From assembly GCF_027579695.1 (NCBI RefSeq), contig NC_083570.1, positions 4,247,001 through 4,311,000 on the forward strand: a DNA stretch of 64,000 nucleotides, read 5' to 3'. This DNA comes from Neoarius graeffei. Lineage: Eukaryota > Chordata > Actinopteri > Siluriformes > Ariidae. The notes below the pieces were generated by a model. It did not search any database and was not told the DNA's origin. It saw only the letters and a list, made by a program, of their open reading frames with translations. Positions within the stretch are counted from its first letter, which is position 1. Every line of letters starts with the position of its first letter. This document shows, one piece after another, positions 1 to 9,869 of this stretch. Both the position numbers and the translations under genes were made by a program.

Positions 1-1677
1 TTATATGGGTGCAAGCCTCGTGGCATTTTGGATGTGCTGTGGGAAAATTGGGAGGAGGGACCTTCAAACAGTAAAAATGAAATTCAGTATGTTCTCAGCC
101 TGTATGCAAAGCTCCACACACTCAGTCACTTAACCCAGGAGAATTTATGGCAGACACAAGAATGTCAGGCCTGGCTGTACAACAGGCGTGCGTGTCTTAG
201 AGAATTCACAGCGGGAGATATAGTGCTTGTATGATTGCCCACTTTGAGCTCAAAATTTATCGCTGTCACGGGCCCTTTGAGGTCACACGGCAAATCGGGG
301 ATGTCGACTATGGGGTGAGGTGAATGGATAGGGGCAGAGCACTACAAATATACCACCTCAACCTACTAAAACCTTGGAATGAGTGGGTCCCCATGGCATT
401 GGCATCAGTTGTTCCAGAGAGGACAGAGCTGTGGCCAGATGTAAAAAAAATAGTGAACACTCGAGCCACTCTGGTCCCCTGTGGAGACCACCTCTCATCA
501 GCCCAACTCACGGAGGTTGCCAAGTTGCAAGTGGAGTTTTCCAACATGTTCTTGCCCCTTCCTGGCCACACTCACCTCATAGAACACCACATTGAGATGC
601 CACCAGGGGTGGTAGTGCATTGCCACCCAAACCACTTGCCCGAACACAAGAAAGTGATGGTTTGGGATGAACTCAAGGCAATGCTCAAAATGGGAATAAT
701 CAAGGAGTCCCACAGTAATTGGAGCACACTGGTGGTCTTGGTCCCCAGGACCGACGGGTCAGTCCAGTTCTGTGTGGACTATAGGCAGGGCCGTAGCCAG
801 TATTTTAAAATCACAGAGATCCGTGATGTGCACGCAAAACGCGCGCTGAAAAAATTTCAACATATTTAAATGAGAGGGTTGAATTACATGTCACACAAGA
901 GATCTTTTCCTGAAATTACTTTTAATGGTGTTTGAACTGAATATCATTAGTTTTGAAAACAAAAAATCATGTATGTGGCAAGAGTAAGAATAATTTAAGC
1001 TTGTTTAATGGTGTGATCTTGCCCAAGCAATGAGGACAAAACTGCACTGCTTTGAAAATGTAAATTTAACAGCTTCATAAAAGTGGACTGATAGTTACCA
1101 TGAAAAAAAACAATGTCTACTGCACTGCTTTCACTCCCCCAAGTCTCATTCGTTTTTGTGTTCTTGGTCTCAGAGCCGCACGCACGAAACAGACACAGAA
1201 GACAGAATCAACGTTTAACATAATTAACAATGCACTTTTTACGGAGGCGTTTAATGTTATTCTTTATTTTTTTATCCAGTTGAATATTTAGTGTACAAAT
1301 GTATTTTCAGCTCTTAAAAATGACCGAGGTCCGGACCTTGGTGGCCTCATAGCTGGCTGCAGCCATGACGATAGGAAAGTCACCATGGTGTCTAAATTTG
1401 ACTCTAACCCAATGCATTGCATTGACGTGTTGCTCAGTTGATTAGGTGCTACTCAGTTTATGTGACACTGAATTTGACAAAGGGATATTGGCAGATCCCC
1501 TTGACTCCTCTATCCAGAGAAAAAAACTACGTTTTCCACAAAGTTTGGCTTACACCAATTTGTCACGCTTCCTTTCGGGTTATTCAGCATTCCCACAACA
1601 TTCCAGTGGCTCATGCACAAAATTCTCCATCCACATGCTGCCTATGCCATTGCCTACTTAGACAACATCATTATATG
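1..1677 (+). pseudogene. Gmr1-like gypsy fragment G1 (integrase C-terminus then RT)
   Basis: Degenerate pol of the same family as the near-complete copy at 42724-47674, entering from outside the window. It aligns with about 45428-46520 of that copy: the integrase tail (DVLWENWEEGP, then AKLHTLSHLTQE) runs into the RT entry (HHIEMPPGVVVH, FCVDYR) and on to the start of the RT palm. Integrase precedes RT, as in the intact copy. The frame is broken by stops (for example at 232-234). A hAT MITE splits it at 786-1367, and a Tc1-like element ends it at about 1678, just before the catalytic YLDD box. It is non-functional. Confidence 0.88.
786..1367. mobile_element. Non-autonomous hAT element
   Basis: It begins CAGGGCCGTAGCCAG and ends CTGGCTGCAGCCATG, which are imperfect terminal inverted repeats (12 of 15 positions). 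It is flanked by near-identical 8-bp duplications, ACTATAGG (778-785) and ACGATAGG (1368-1375). Removing it restores continuity of the surrounding gypsy RT sequence. An 8-bp duplication with CAGGG ends is typical of hAT. No transposase is visible in the 582 bp. Confidence 0.85.
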
Positions 1678-2037
1678 CAGTGGTGCTTGAAAGTTTGTGA
1701 ACCCTTTAGAATTTTCTATATTCCTCCATAAATATGACCTAAAACATCATCAGATTTTCACACAAGTCCTAAAAGTAGATAAACAGAACCCAGTTAAACA
1801 AATGAGACAAAAATATTATACTTGTTCAATTGTTTATTGAGGAAAATGATCCAATATTAAATATCTGTGTGTGGCAAAAGTATGTGAACCTCTAGCAGTT
1901 AATTTGAAGGTGAAATTAGAGTCAGGTGTTTTCAATCAATGGGATGACAATCAGGTGTGAGTGGGCACCCTGGTTTATTTAAAAAACACAGATCTATCAA
2001 AGTCTGATCTTCACAACACATGTTTGTGAAAGTGTAT

Positions 2038-2964
2038 CATGGCACGAACAAAAGATTTCTGAGGACCTCAGAAAAAGCGTTGTTGATGCTCATCAGGCTG
2101 GAAAAGGGTACAAAACCATCTCTAAAGAGTTTGGATTCCACCAATCCATAGTCAGACAGATTGTGTACAAATGGAGGAAATTCAAGACCATTGTTACCCT
2201 CCCCAGGAGTGGTCGACCAACAAAGATCACTCCAAGAGCAAGGCATGTAAAAGTATTAAAAGTATTGTACTTCTTCCCACTCCTTTTTCGAACAATGTGC
2301 GGTGTATTGTAATGTATTAGCTCTTTATATTATTTTATTTATTCTTTTTTTGTCACTTTTTTCATTTTCTTTCTTTTGTATGTATAAATAGTTACATACA
2401 TTTTTATACATGTTCGAAATAAATAATTCATTCATTCATTCATTCATTCATTCATTCATTCATGTAATAGTCAGTGAGGTCACAAAGGACCCCAGGGTAA
2501 CTTCTTAGCAACTGAAGGCCTCTCTCACCTTGGCTAATGTTAATGTTCATGAGTCCACCATCAGGAGAACACTGAACAACAATGGTGTGCATGGCAGGGT
2601 TGCAAGGAGAAAGCCACTGCTCTCCAAAAAGAACATTGCTGCTCATCTGCAGTTTGCTAAAGATCACGTGGACAAGCCAGAAGGCTATTGGAAAAATGTT
2701 TTGTGGATGGATGAGACTAAAATAGAACTTTTTGGTTTAAATGAGAAGCATTATGTTTGGAGAAAGGAAAACACTGCATTCCAGTATAAGAACCTTATCC
2801 CATTCGTGAAACATGGTGGTGGTAGTATCATGGTTTGGGCCCATTTTGCTGCATCTGGGCCAGGGCGGCTTGCCATCATTGATGGAACAATGAATTCTGA
2901 ATTATACCAGCGAATTCTAAAGAAAAATGTCAGGACATCTGTCCATGAACTGAATCTCAAGTGA
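2038..2964 (+). pseudogene. Tc1-like transposase, broken
   Basis: The N-terminal helix-turn-helix (KGYKTISKEFGFHQS) is followed by a Tc3-type second HTH (NVHESTIRRTLNNNGVHG) and the DDE domain (WMDETKIELFG; HGGGSIMVW). The reading continues after the LINE insertion, at 7461-7664, with LWKDLKRAVHVRK and the C-terminus INSYRKHLVAVIAAQG. The early HTH part is frameshifted, an L2 tail interrupts it at 2251, a stop follows at 2962-2964, and a LINE splits the DDE domain. Tc1 transposases excise and reinsert at TA. This copy cannot make protein. Confidence 0.9.
2251..2460 (+). mobile_element. 5'-truncated L2-like LINE 3' end with (ATTC)n tail
   Basis: About 210 bp that is absent from the matching position of Tc1 copy 2. 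It is flanked by CATGTAA duplications at 2244-2250 and 2461-2467. The right end is a run of ATTC repeats (about 2428-2460), as on the 3' tails of several fish L2/CR1-type LINEs. No coding sequence remains. The family name is inferred from the tail. Confidence 0.7.
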
Positions 2965-3138
2965 AGGCGGATCATGCAGGGACAACGACCCTAAGCACAC
3001 AAGTCGTTCTACCAAAGAATGGTTAAAGAAGAATAAAGTTAATGTTTTGGAATGGCCAACTCAAAGTCCTGACCTAGATTAGATTAGATTAGATTAGATT
3101 AGATTAGATTAGATTAGATTAGATTAGATTAGACTAGA

Positions 3139-4131
3139 CAGACCCTCCAGGATTTTGCGATTTGCAACTTCAACGCAAATTCAACCAATCCCCGCGAATT
3201 CAGGGCGGTGTTGCAATTATATCCAGTCACCGCAACTTTCCTGCAAATTTGACCAATCACTGGCATCGTCTTGAGGTGACATCGACAAACTACCTTCCGC
3301 CTTACTTCCGTGGACTATGCGTTCAAGAGAAGCAGCATGTGTGAGTCAGTGTTTATATACAGTAGGCTTAAATTCTGTTAGTGAAAGTGTGTTATGTTTA
3401 CAGTGAAGGACTGTGTGCACTTTACATTATTTTTTTACTTAATACAAGAAATGAATGGAGGCCAACATTTTTGCCAAAATGGTATTTTATTTTCCATGGT
3501 TTAGGCAGCTTCAGCATCATACTGTGAGATTCTGTTCAAATTGTTTTTTTTTTTTATTCTATGAAGCCTGAGCAATTTATTATATTAGTTTATAATTATT
3601 GTTTAATTTAGTCTTCAGGAGAGACTGCCTGCACACAGGACTAGTATTAATAGTTTTTTCTCTTACATGAAAGCTGGGGCATTTATATTATATTATATTT
3701 TAAGGTAACTTCATGTTGTGCTCTGAGGTTCTATGCACTTTAACTTTTGAACCAACAGGTGCATTTGGATAAGTAAAGCCTATTTTTCTGTATCTTTGTA
3801 GTCCTGGTAATCTTTTATATTGGTAAAGTTGTTTATAGGACCATTTCTCAGTGTCTTTGTTTTTTTAATCAATAGTTTTTCAGTAATAACTTAATATTTA
3901 ACATATCACTCAATTTTAATCACAAAAAGAGAAAATCGCAACAATTTCTCGCAACTTTCACTTCCTCCTGCAATGTAATCGCAACTTTCACTTCCTCCCG
4001 CAATGTAATCGCAACAAAAACCTAAAAAACACCGCAACTTTCATCGCAATTTTTTGGAAAACCCCCCGCAACAACAGACATTTTAGCCTACAACAATCAC
4101 AAAAAAGGCCCGCGAAATCCTGGGGGGACTG
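3139..4131. mobile_element. DNA-transposon-like element inside the LINE (GATTA)n tail
   Basis: It begins CAGACCCTCCAGGATTTTGC, and its right end, read in reverse complement, begins CAGTCCCCCCAGGATTTCGC. These terminal inverted repeats match at about 16 of 20 positions. Internal subterminal motifs recur (CGCAACTTTCACTTCCTCC, twice near 3950-4000). The target is the GATTA microsatellite, so any target duplication cannot be resolved. No transposase is visible in the 993 bp. hAT is likely but unproven. Confidence 0.72.
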
Positions 4132-4202
4132 ATTAGATTAGATTAGATTAGATTAGATTAGATTAGATTAGATTAGATTAGATTAGATTAGATTAGATTA
4201 GA
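4132..4202. repeat. (GATTA)n array, LINE 3' tail
   Basis: A near-perfect GATTA pentanucleotide run next to the conserved Rex1-like 3' UTR. The matching run at 3076-3138 is the other half of the same tail, separated by the DNA element at 3139-4131. Copy 2 has an unbroken run at about 26000-26073. Confidence 0.95.
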
Positions 4203-4404
4203 TAAAACTTTATTGATCCCTTTGGGAGGGTTCCCTCAGGGAAATTCAGATTCCAGCAGCATCATTACAGATAAACAGAGAAAATAAATAGAGAAAACTT
4301 CTAGATAAATTAAAATAAATTAAGTATTTATGTGGGGGGGAGCAGGTAAGATATTGCACTTTATATTGCACATTATATTGCACATTGTCCAGTATTGCTT
4401 ATTG

Positions 4405-7336
4405 TCAGGCTAGGCTACTGCTCCTTCCCGTCCTCTGTCCTCCTGTTACCCCTCCTCCCCCCAGAGAGGAGTTGTACAGTCTGATGGTGTGAGGGACAAA
4501 GGAGTCTTTGAGTCTGTTCGTCCTGCACTTGGGAAGGAGCATTCTGTCACTGAACAGGCTCCTCTGGTTGCTGATGACGGTGTGCAGAGGGTGACTGGCA
4601 TTGTCGATGATGTTCAATAGTTTGTCCATAGTCCTCTTCTCTGCCACCATCACCAGAGAGTCCAGCTTCATGCCGACCACAGAGCCGGCCCGCCTGATCA
4701 GTTTGTCCAGCCTGGATGTGTCCTTCTTGGATGTGCTGCCCCCCCCAGCACACCATGGTGTAAAACAAGACACTGGCAACCAGAGACTGATAGAACATCC
4801 ACAGGAGTTTCCTGCAGATGTTAAAGGACCACAGCCACCTAAGGAAGTATAGCTTGCTCTGTCCCTTCCTGTATAAGTTATTGGTGTTGCAAGTCCAGTC
4901 CAGCTTGCTGTCCAGCCACAGCCCGAGGTACTTGTAGGAATCCACAGCCTCAACCTCGACTCCCTCGATCAGAACTGGTTGTGACCTTGGTCTGGACCTC
5001 CCAAAGTCAATGACCAGCTCCTTGGTCTACGAGGTGTTGAGCTGCAGATGGTTCCTGTTGCACCACGCAGCAAAGTTCCTCACCAGACTCCTCTATTCCT
5101 CCTCTCTGTCGTCACTGATACACCCAACGATGGCTGTGTCATCGGCAAACTTCTGAATGTGACAGCTCCGAGTTGTAGCAGAAGTCCGCGGTGTACAGGG
5201 TGAAGAGAAGAGGGGCCAGCACCATGCCCTGGGGTGCTCCAGTGCTGCTAATCACAGTGTCAGACGTGGTGTCCTTCAGCCTGATGTACTGCGGCCTGTC
5301 AGTGAGGTAGCTGGAGATCCAGTTGACCAGGCAGGGGTTCACTCGCATCCTGTTCAGTTTGTCCTGAGGCAGTAGGGGCTGGATGCTGTTGAAGGCACTC
5401 GAGAAGTCCAAGAAGAGGATCCTCACTGTGCCATTTCCCTTATCCAGATGCGAGTGGGCTCAGTGTAGCAGGTAGAGGATGGCGTCTTCCACACCAACAC
5501 CTGCTCAGTATGCAAACTGCAGACAGTCCTGGGCATGTTGTACCTGGGGTCTGAGGAGGATGAGGAAGAGCTGCTCCAACGTCTTTATCAGATGTGAAGT
5601 GAGTGCCACTAGTCGGAAGTCGTTCAGCACACTGGGCCAATTCTTTTTGGGAACTGGAACGATACATGATGTCTTCCACAGGGTTGGCACTCTCTGCAGC
5701 TGCAGGCTGAGGTTGAAGTTGTGTTGGAGTGGTTCACCCAGGACAGCAGCGCAGGTCTTCAGTAGTCATGGACACACCTTTTCCGGGCCTGCTGCTTTCC
5801 TGGGGTGAAGCTTCCTCAGTTGACCTCTGACCTGGTCTGCAGTAATGCATAGAGGAGTCTGTGTTGAGGTGGGGGAGGAGGGGGCTGCTGTAATGACTGG
5901 GGGGAGGTGTGTTGAGGGAAGAAGGAGAGATGGCTGCAGTGAGAGAGAGGGTGCAGGGGACGTGGGCTGGTTGAACCGATTGAAGAAGTCATTCAACTCA
6001 TTCGCCCTCTCCACTGTCCCCTCAATGACTCTGGTCTTTGTATTGTGGCCTGTGATGGTTTTCACACCTTCCCAGACCTCCCTCATGCTGTTCTCCTTCA
6101 GCTTCTGCTCCACCTTTCTCCTGTAGCTGTCCTTAACTTCCCTCATGCAGCGTTTCACCTCCTGCTGTGCTGGTTTCATTTTCTCCCTATCCCTGCTCCT
6201 GAAGGAGGCCTTCTTCCTGTTGAGGACAGCTTTGACTTCCTGTGTAACCCATGGCTTGTTATTAGGGTAACACCGTACAGTCTTAGTGGGGGAGACCACA
6301 TCTGCACAAAAGTTGAGGTAATCTGTCAGACAGTGTGTCAGCCACTCTATGTCTTCACAGTGTGGGCTAAGCAGCACATCCCAGTCCATGATGTCATAGC
6401 AGTCTCTAAGGGCATATTCCATTTCAGGGGACCACCTCCAGATGGAGCTAGTTGTTGCAGGCTGCCTTTGAACCTGGGGGGTGTACTTCAGCTGCAGAAG
6501 AACCAGGTTGTGGTCAGACTTCCCTAGTGGGGGGATGGCTGTGACTCTGTATGCATCCCTCACATTAGCATACAGCAAGTCACTTGTCCTGTTGTTCCTT
6601 GTTGGACAATCCACAGCCTGGTAAAAAGCAGCCAAAGTAGAGTCCAATGTAGCATGGTTAAAGTCCCCAGAAATGATTATAAATGCCTCAGGGTGCTGTG
6701 TCTGCAGCCTTGCTGTGACAGAGTGAATCCTCTCACATGCAGTGGCTGCGGCTGCCCTCGGAGGGATGTAAACACAGATGGTGATCACGTGACTGAACTC
6801 CCTTAGCAGATAATATGGCTGCAGGCTAACAGCTAGCAGCTCCAAGTCCGGGCAACATAAAGCTGTCTTTACGGAGATATATCCTGGGTTACACCAGCGG
6901 TTGTTGACATAAATGATGAGTCCCCCACCTTTGCCTTTCCCGCATGCTTTAGTGTCTCTGTCGGCTCTCACAGCAGTGAATCCTCGCAGGTCCACATTAG
7001 CATCCGGTACAAGGTCTGTCTCCGTAAAGATAAATAAGCTGCTCTCCTGGTAAGTCCGCTGGTTGTTCAGAGCGGAAAGCTCATGACTTTATTTGGCAGC
7101 AAGTTCACATTCCCCATGATAACGGAGGGAATGGATGGTTTGTAGCACTGCCGGTTGTCCGCTAGCCTACCCTTTAGCTTAGCTCCAGCTTTGCAGCCCC
7201 TGGGTTTCCTCCTCAGCTCCGCTGGGATGGGGTGTCGTATCCCGGCTCGTCCCATTGTTTTCAGGGCCAGCAGCTCCTCTCTCGAATAAGTGAGAAAACT
7301 GGCTCCTGGTTGCGTGTTAAAGTTAAATATATCCAC
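4405..7336 (-). pseudogene. Rex1-like LINE ORF (endonuclease-reverse transcriptase), broken
   Basis: On the minus strand the order is: N-terminus (7336-7067), APE endonuclease (6995 onward; GKGGGLIIYVNN, then ISGDFNHATLDS and GKSDHNLVLLQL), a basic linker, then RT with FLDFSSAFNSIQP (about 5410), STGAPQG (about 5250) and a C-terminal part (YKYLGLWLDSKLDW, about 4930). Frameshifts and stops separate the blocks (for example around 7070, 5770, 5440 and 4950). APE-type LINEs nick the target and reverse-transcribe their RNA there. This copy is dead but colinear with copy 2 at 26476-29250. Confidence 0.9.
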
Positions 7337-7695
7337 GTTATATAGTTAAACACACTATCTTTGTAAGTAGACCAAAAAAAGGTAGAAAAAAGAGGTTTAA
7401 AGAGTTAAAAACTACAGAGTTACTGGAGAGGCAGCCATCTCACCCAGCGCCCAGTTTTGTTGACCTTAATCCAATAGAAATGTTGTGGAAGGACCTGAAG
7501 CGAGCAGTTCATGTGAGGAAACCCAACAACATCCCAGAGTTGAAGCTGTTCTGCACAGAGGAATGGGCTAAAATTCCTCCAAGCTGGTGTGCAGGACTGA
7601 TCAACAGTTACCGGAAACATTTAGTTGCAGTTATTGCTGCACAAGGGGATCACACCAGATACTAAAAGCAAAGGTTCACATACTTTTGCCACTCA

Positions 7696-8077
7696 TCTCA
7701 TCTCATCTCATCTCATTATCTCTAGCCGCTTTTACCCTTCTACAGGGTCGCAGGTGAGCTGGAGCCTATCCCAGCTGACTACGGGTGAAAGGCGGGGTAC
7801 ACCCTGGACAAGTCGCCAGGTCATCACAGGGCTGACACATAGACACAGACAACCATTCACACTCACATTCACACCTACGGTCAATTTAGAGTCACCAGTT
7901 AACCTAACCTGCATGTCTTTGGACTGTGGGGGAAACCGGAGCACCCGGAGGAAACCCACGCGGACACGGGGAGAACATGCAAACTCCACACAGAAAGGCC
8001 CTCGCCGGCCCCGGGGCTCAAACCCGGACCTTCTTGCTTTGAGGCGACAGCGCTAACCACTACACCACCGTGCCGCC
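7696..8077 (-). mobile_element. V-SINE/DANA-like SINE
   Basis: Read on the minus strand: a tRNA-derived head (GGGCGGCACGGTGGTGTAGT with box A/B-like motifs), the conserved core (GTCCAAAGACATGCAGG), and a tail ending in GAGATGAG repeats. It is flanked by perfect 13-bp duplications CTTTTGCCACTCA (7683-7695 and 8078-8090). Long open frames here on both strands are a by-product of the SINE and are not genes. Confidence 0.93.
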
Positions 8078-8190
8078 CTTTTGCCACTCACAGATCTGTA
8101 ATATTGGATCATTTCTCAATAAATAAATGAGCAAGTATAATATTTTTGTCTCGTTTGCTTCACTGGGTTCTCTTTATCTACAGTACATTT

Positions 8191-8565
8191 TGTCAGAAAT
8201 GGCGAGCTGAGGTGAAGTGAGGACCCAAAAGCAGACTCAACAGGCAGTGTACAGAAAATAACTTCTTTAATGAAGTACAGGGCAGAGGTACAATAGGGCT
8301 CAGGCAAAAATCAGAGGTCAAAGAACAGGCCAAGAGGTCAAAACACAGAAGAGCAGGCAGGCATGGTCAGAGACAAAAACAAGACAGAAAATCTTCACAA
8401 AAACTGAAGAAAACAGGGACAAGGGAAACCCAGGCAGAGGAAGCAAAAAACACAATCCAGAAGAACAGGCAGGTAAAACAGGGGCAAAAATTGAACAGAA
8501 ATCTAGACAAACAAACACAAAACAATACCAGCAGGAGAATCAAGAAATCAGAATACGAAAGGGCT
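8191..8565 (-). mobile_element. LTR fragment of another retrotransposon
   Basis: On the minus strand the sequence runs through a T/C-rich stretch and a polyadenylation-like ATTAAA, then TTTTGGGTCCTCAC, and ends CATTTCTGACA at 8191. This resembles the R-U5 end of fish gypsy LTRs. The upstream part is missing, and it abuts Tc1 copy 1 on one side and Gmr1-like gag on the other. No coding sequence. The family is not identified. Confidence 0.55.
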
Positions 8566-9869
8566 GTAGCAAGGCCCTGGCTCCCCACTGCACCAGCAAC
8601 CCGGCCCGGGCTTTCTCTCTGCACCGGTGCTCTGGGGCTCACTCACCTGAGGGGGGGAGAGACAGACATGGAAGCGGGAAACGGGAGGGCACCGCGGGTG
8701 CGGCGGGCCAGCTGGGGTGGGGCAGGTGCCCGCCTCTGCGGTGGGGGAATGGGGCGAGGACGAGACACAGAAGGGGAGGGGGAGAGAGAGAGAGGAGAAG
8801 AGGAGATCTGCGATCCTACCATGGGAACAGCCACCAAATGATCCTCCGCCAACTCGATGGCCTGATCTAGCGATGCCGGGCGATGGCACTGGACCCACTC
8901 CGTGGTCCCTTCGGGAAGTCAGGCGATGAACTGCTCCAGTGCCACCAGATCGACGATTCCCTCGGCATCACGGTTGTCAGCCCTCAGTCACCGCTGGCAG
9001 GCGTCCCGGAGTTGCTGGCCAAACTCGAACAGGCGGCCGACCTCCTGTAGGTGTACAGCGCGGAAGTGCTGGCGTTGTTGTTCTGGGGTGTGCCCCACAT
9101 GCTGGAGGACGGCCCAGTGCAGGTCCGCGTAGACCAGCCGGCTGTCGGCGGGGAGCTGTAGTTCAGCCAGCTGCGCCGCGCCTGTTAGCAGGGGGAGGAG
9201 TCGCGCCATGCGCTGTTCCACCGGCCAGCCCCAGGCCTCTGCTGCTTCCTCGAAGAGCGCTAGGAAGGCCTCGGGGTCATCATGCGGGCCCATCTTCGTT
9301 AGGGTGAGGTGGGGAGGGCCCGCGGCGGTGGAGGTGGTGGACCCCGCTGACGAGAGGAGGTGCCGGAACGCCTGACGATCTTCCTGTTGCACCAGCACCA
9401 GGGCCTTGAACCTTTGCGCTTGCTCCTTTTGGAGGGCGACCAGTGCCTGGTGCTGGCTCTGTTGGGCCATGGCGAGGGTGTGGATCAGGTCCACGAAGGG
9501 GGAGGACTCCATGGGGCTGTTCTCCTCTGTGCTCCTTCCTGGGTTTCGGCCCCACTGTAGGACTTTGAGTGAGTGGGTGGAGCACAGAAGTACGGCAGGC
9601 CCGAACTGAGTTGTCAAAACTCTTTATTGTGACTCTTTTCAGTCGAACACAATCTCCCAGCCACACAGACATGCACACACACATTAGTCATCTGGTTGGG
9701 GAGAGAGCTCCCTTCCACTGCTCTCTCTCTCCTTCTATAGGGCATGGTCTCTGGGGAAGACACACAAACACAGGTTAATTGACATCAGGTGTAGTGATTC
9801 TGCCACTTACCTTCCCTGACTCTGCCCTCTGGTCACAGACCGATGCTTGACCATGCCCCTGCTGCCACA
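8566..9869 (-). mobile_element. Gmr1-like gypsy fragment G2 (5' LTR plus gag)
   Basis: On the minus strand: an LTR at 9869-9556 (TGTGGCAGC to CTACA), a primer-binding-site region just inside it (GGGGCCGAAACCCAGG), then gag from about 9512. The sequence runs to the zinc-knuckle region and stops near 8566, so the rest of the element is missing. The right LTR edge sits directly against the gag of a copy in the opposite orientation (G3), so the two relics are head to head. Confidence 0.88.
8988..9512 (-). pseudogene. Gmr1-like gag, truncated
   Basis: Starts at an ATG (MESSPFVDLIHTLA) equivalent to the start used by the near-complete copy at 43092. The alpha-helical capsid region follows (QQEDRQAFRHLL, DDPEAFLALFEEAAEAWGW, LPADSRLVYADL). 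A stop at 8988-8990 after RDAC cuts it short. Downstream sequence to about 8590 is recognisably the proline-rich linker but frameshifted. Gag builds the retrotransposon particle. This copy is non-functional. Confidence 0.85.

Larger units (their letters stand above)
3076..7460 (-). mobile_element. Rex1-like LINE copy 1, inserted in Tc1 transposase
   Basis: Non-LTR retrotransposon in antisense to its Tc1 host, flanked by TGACCT duplications at 3070-3075 and 7461-7466. The 3' tail is a (GATTA)n array, split by a DNA element into 3076-3138 and 4132-4202, next to a conserved 3' UTR (TTTATTGATCCCTTTGGGAG). The 5' UTR contains GGCTGCCTCTCCAGTA at about 7423-7438. The element is close to full length. 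RT wording such as STGAPQG and LDFSSAFNSIQP suggests the Rex1/Babar group of the CR1 lineage; that assignment is from memory of the family. Confidence 0.88.
1678..8181 (+). mobile_element. Tc1-like transposon, family A, copy 1, with nested insertions
   Basis: It starts with the terminal repeat CAGTGGTGCTTGAAAGTTTG and carries Tc1 transposase pieces at 2038-2250, 2461-3075 and 7461-7664. It breaks off at about 8181 inside the right terminal repeat, where a foreign LTR fragment abuts. Insertions inside it are an L2 3' end (2251-2460), a Rex1-like LINE (3076-7460) and a SINE (7696-8077). Copy 2 lies at 24457-29445 and a fragment at 19069-19488. Confidence 0.92.

Noticed and set aside
3076-4202. 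Regular GATTA repeats resembling an array
   Set aside because: Pentanucleotide microsatellite at a LINE 3' tail, without spacers; not CRISPR.
7732-8087. Open frames with MEFACSPRV-like or HGGVVVSAVAS-like protein on several SINEs
   Set aside because: The same peptides recur at every SINE copy (for example 16695, 29856, 35890, 50232, 55256), so they are translations of a repeat, not genes.
8548-8898. Long overlapping frames on both strands in GC-rich sequence
   Set aside because: Shadows of the proline-rich linker of Gmr1-like gag on the minus strand.
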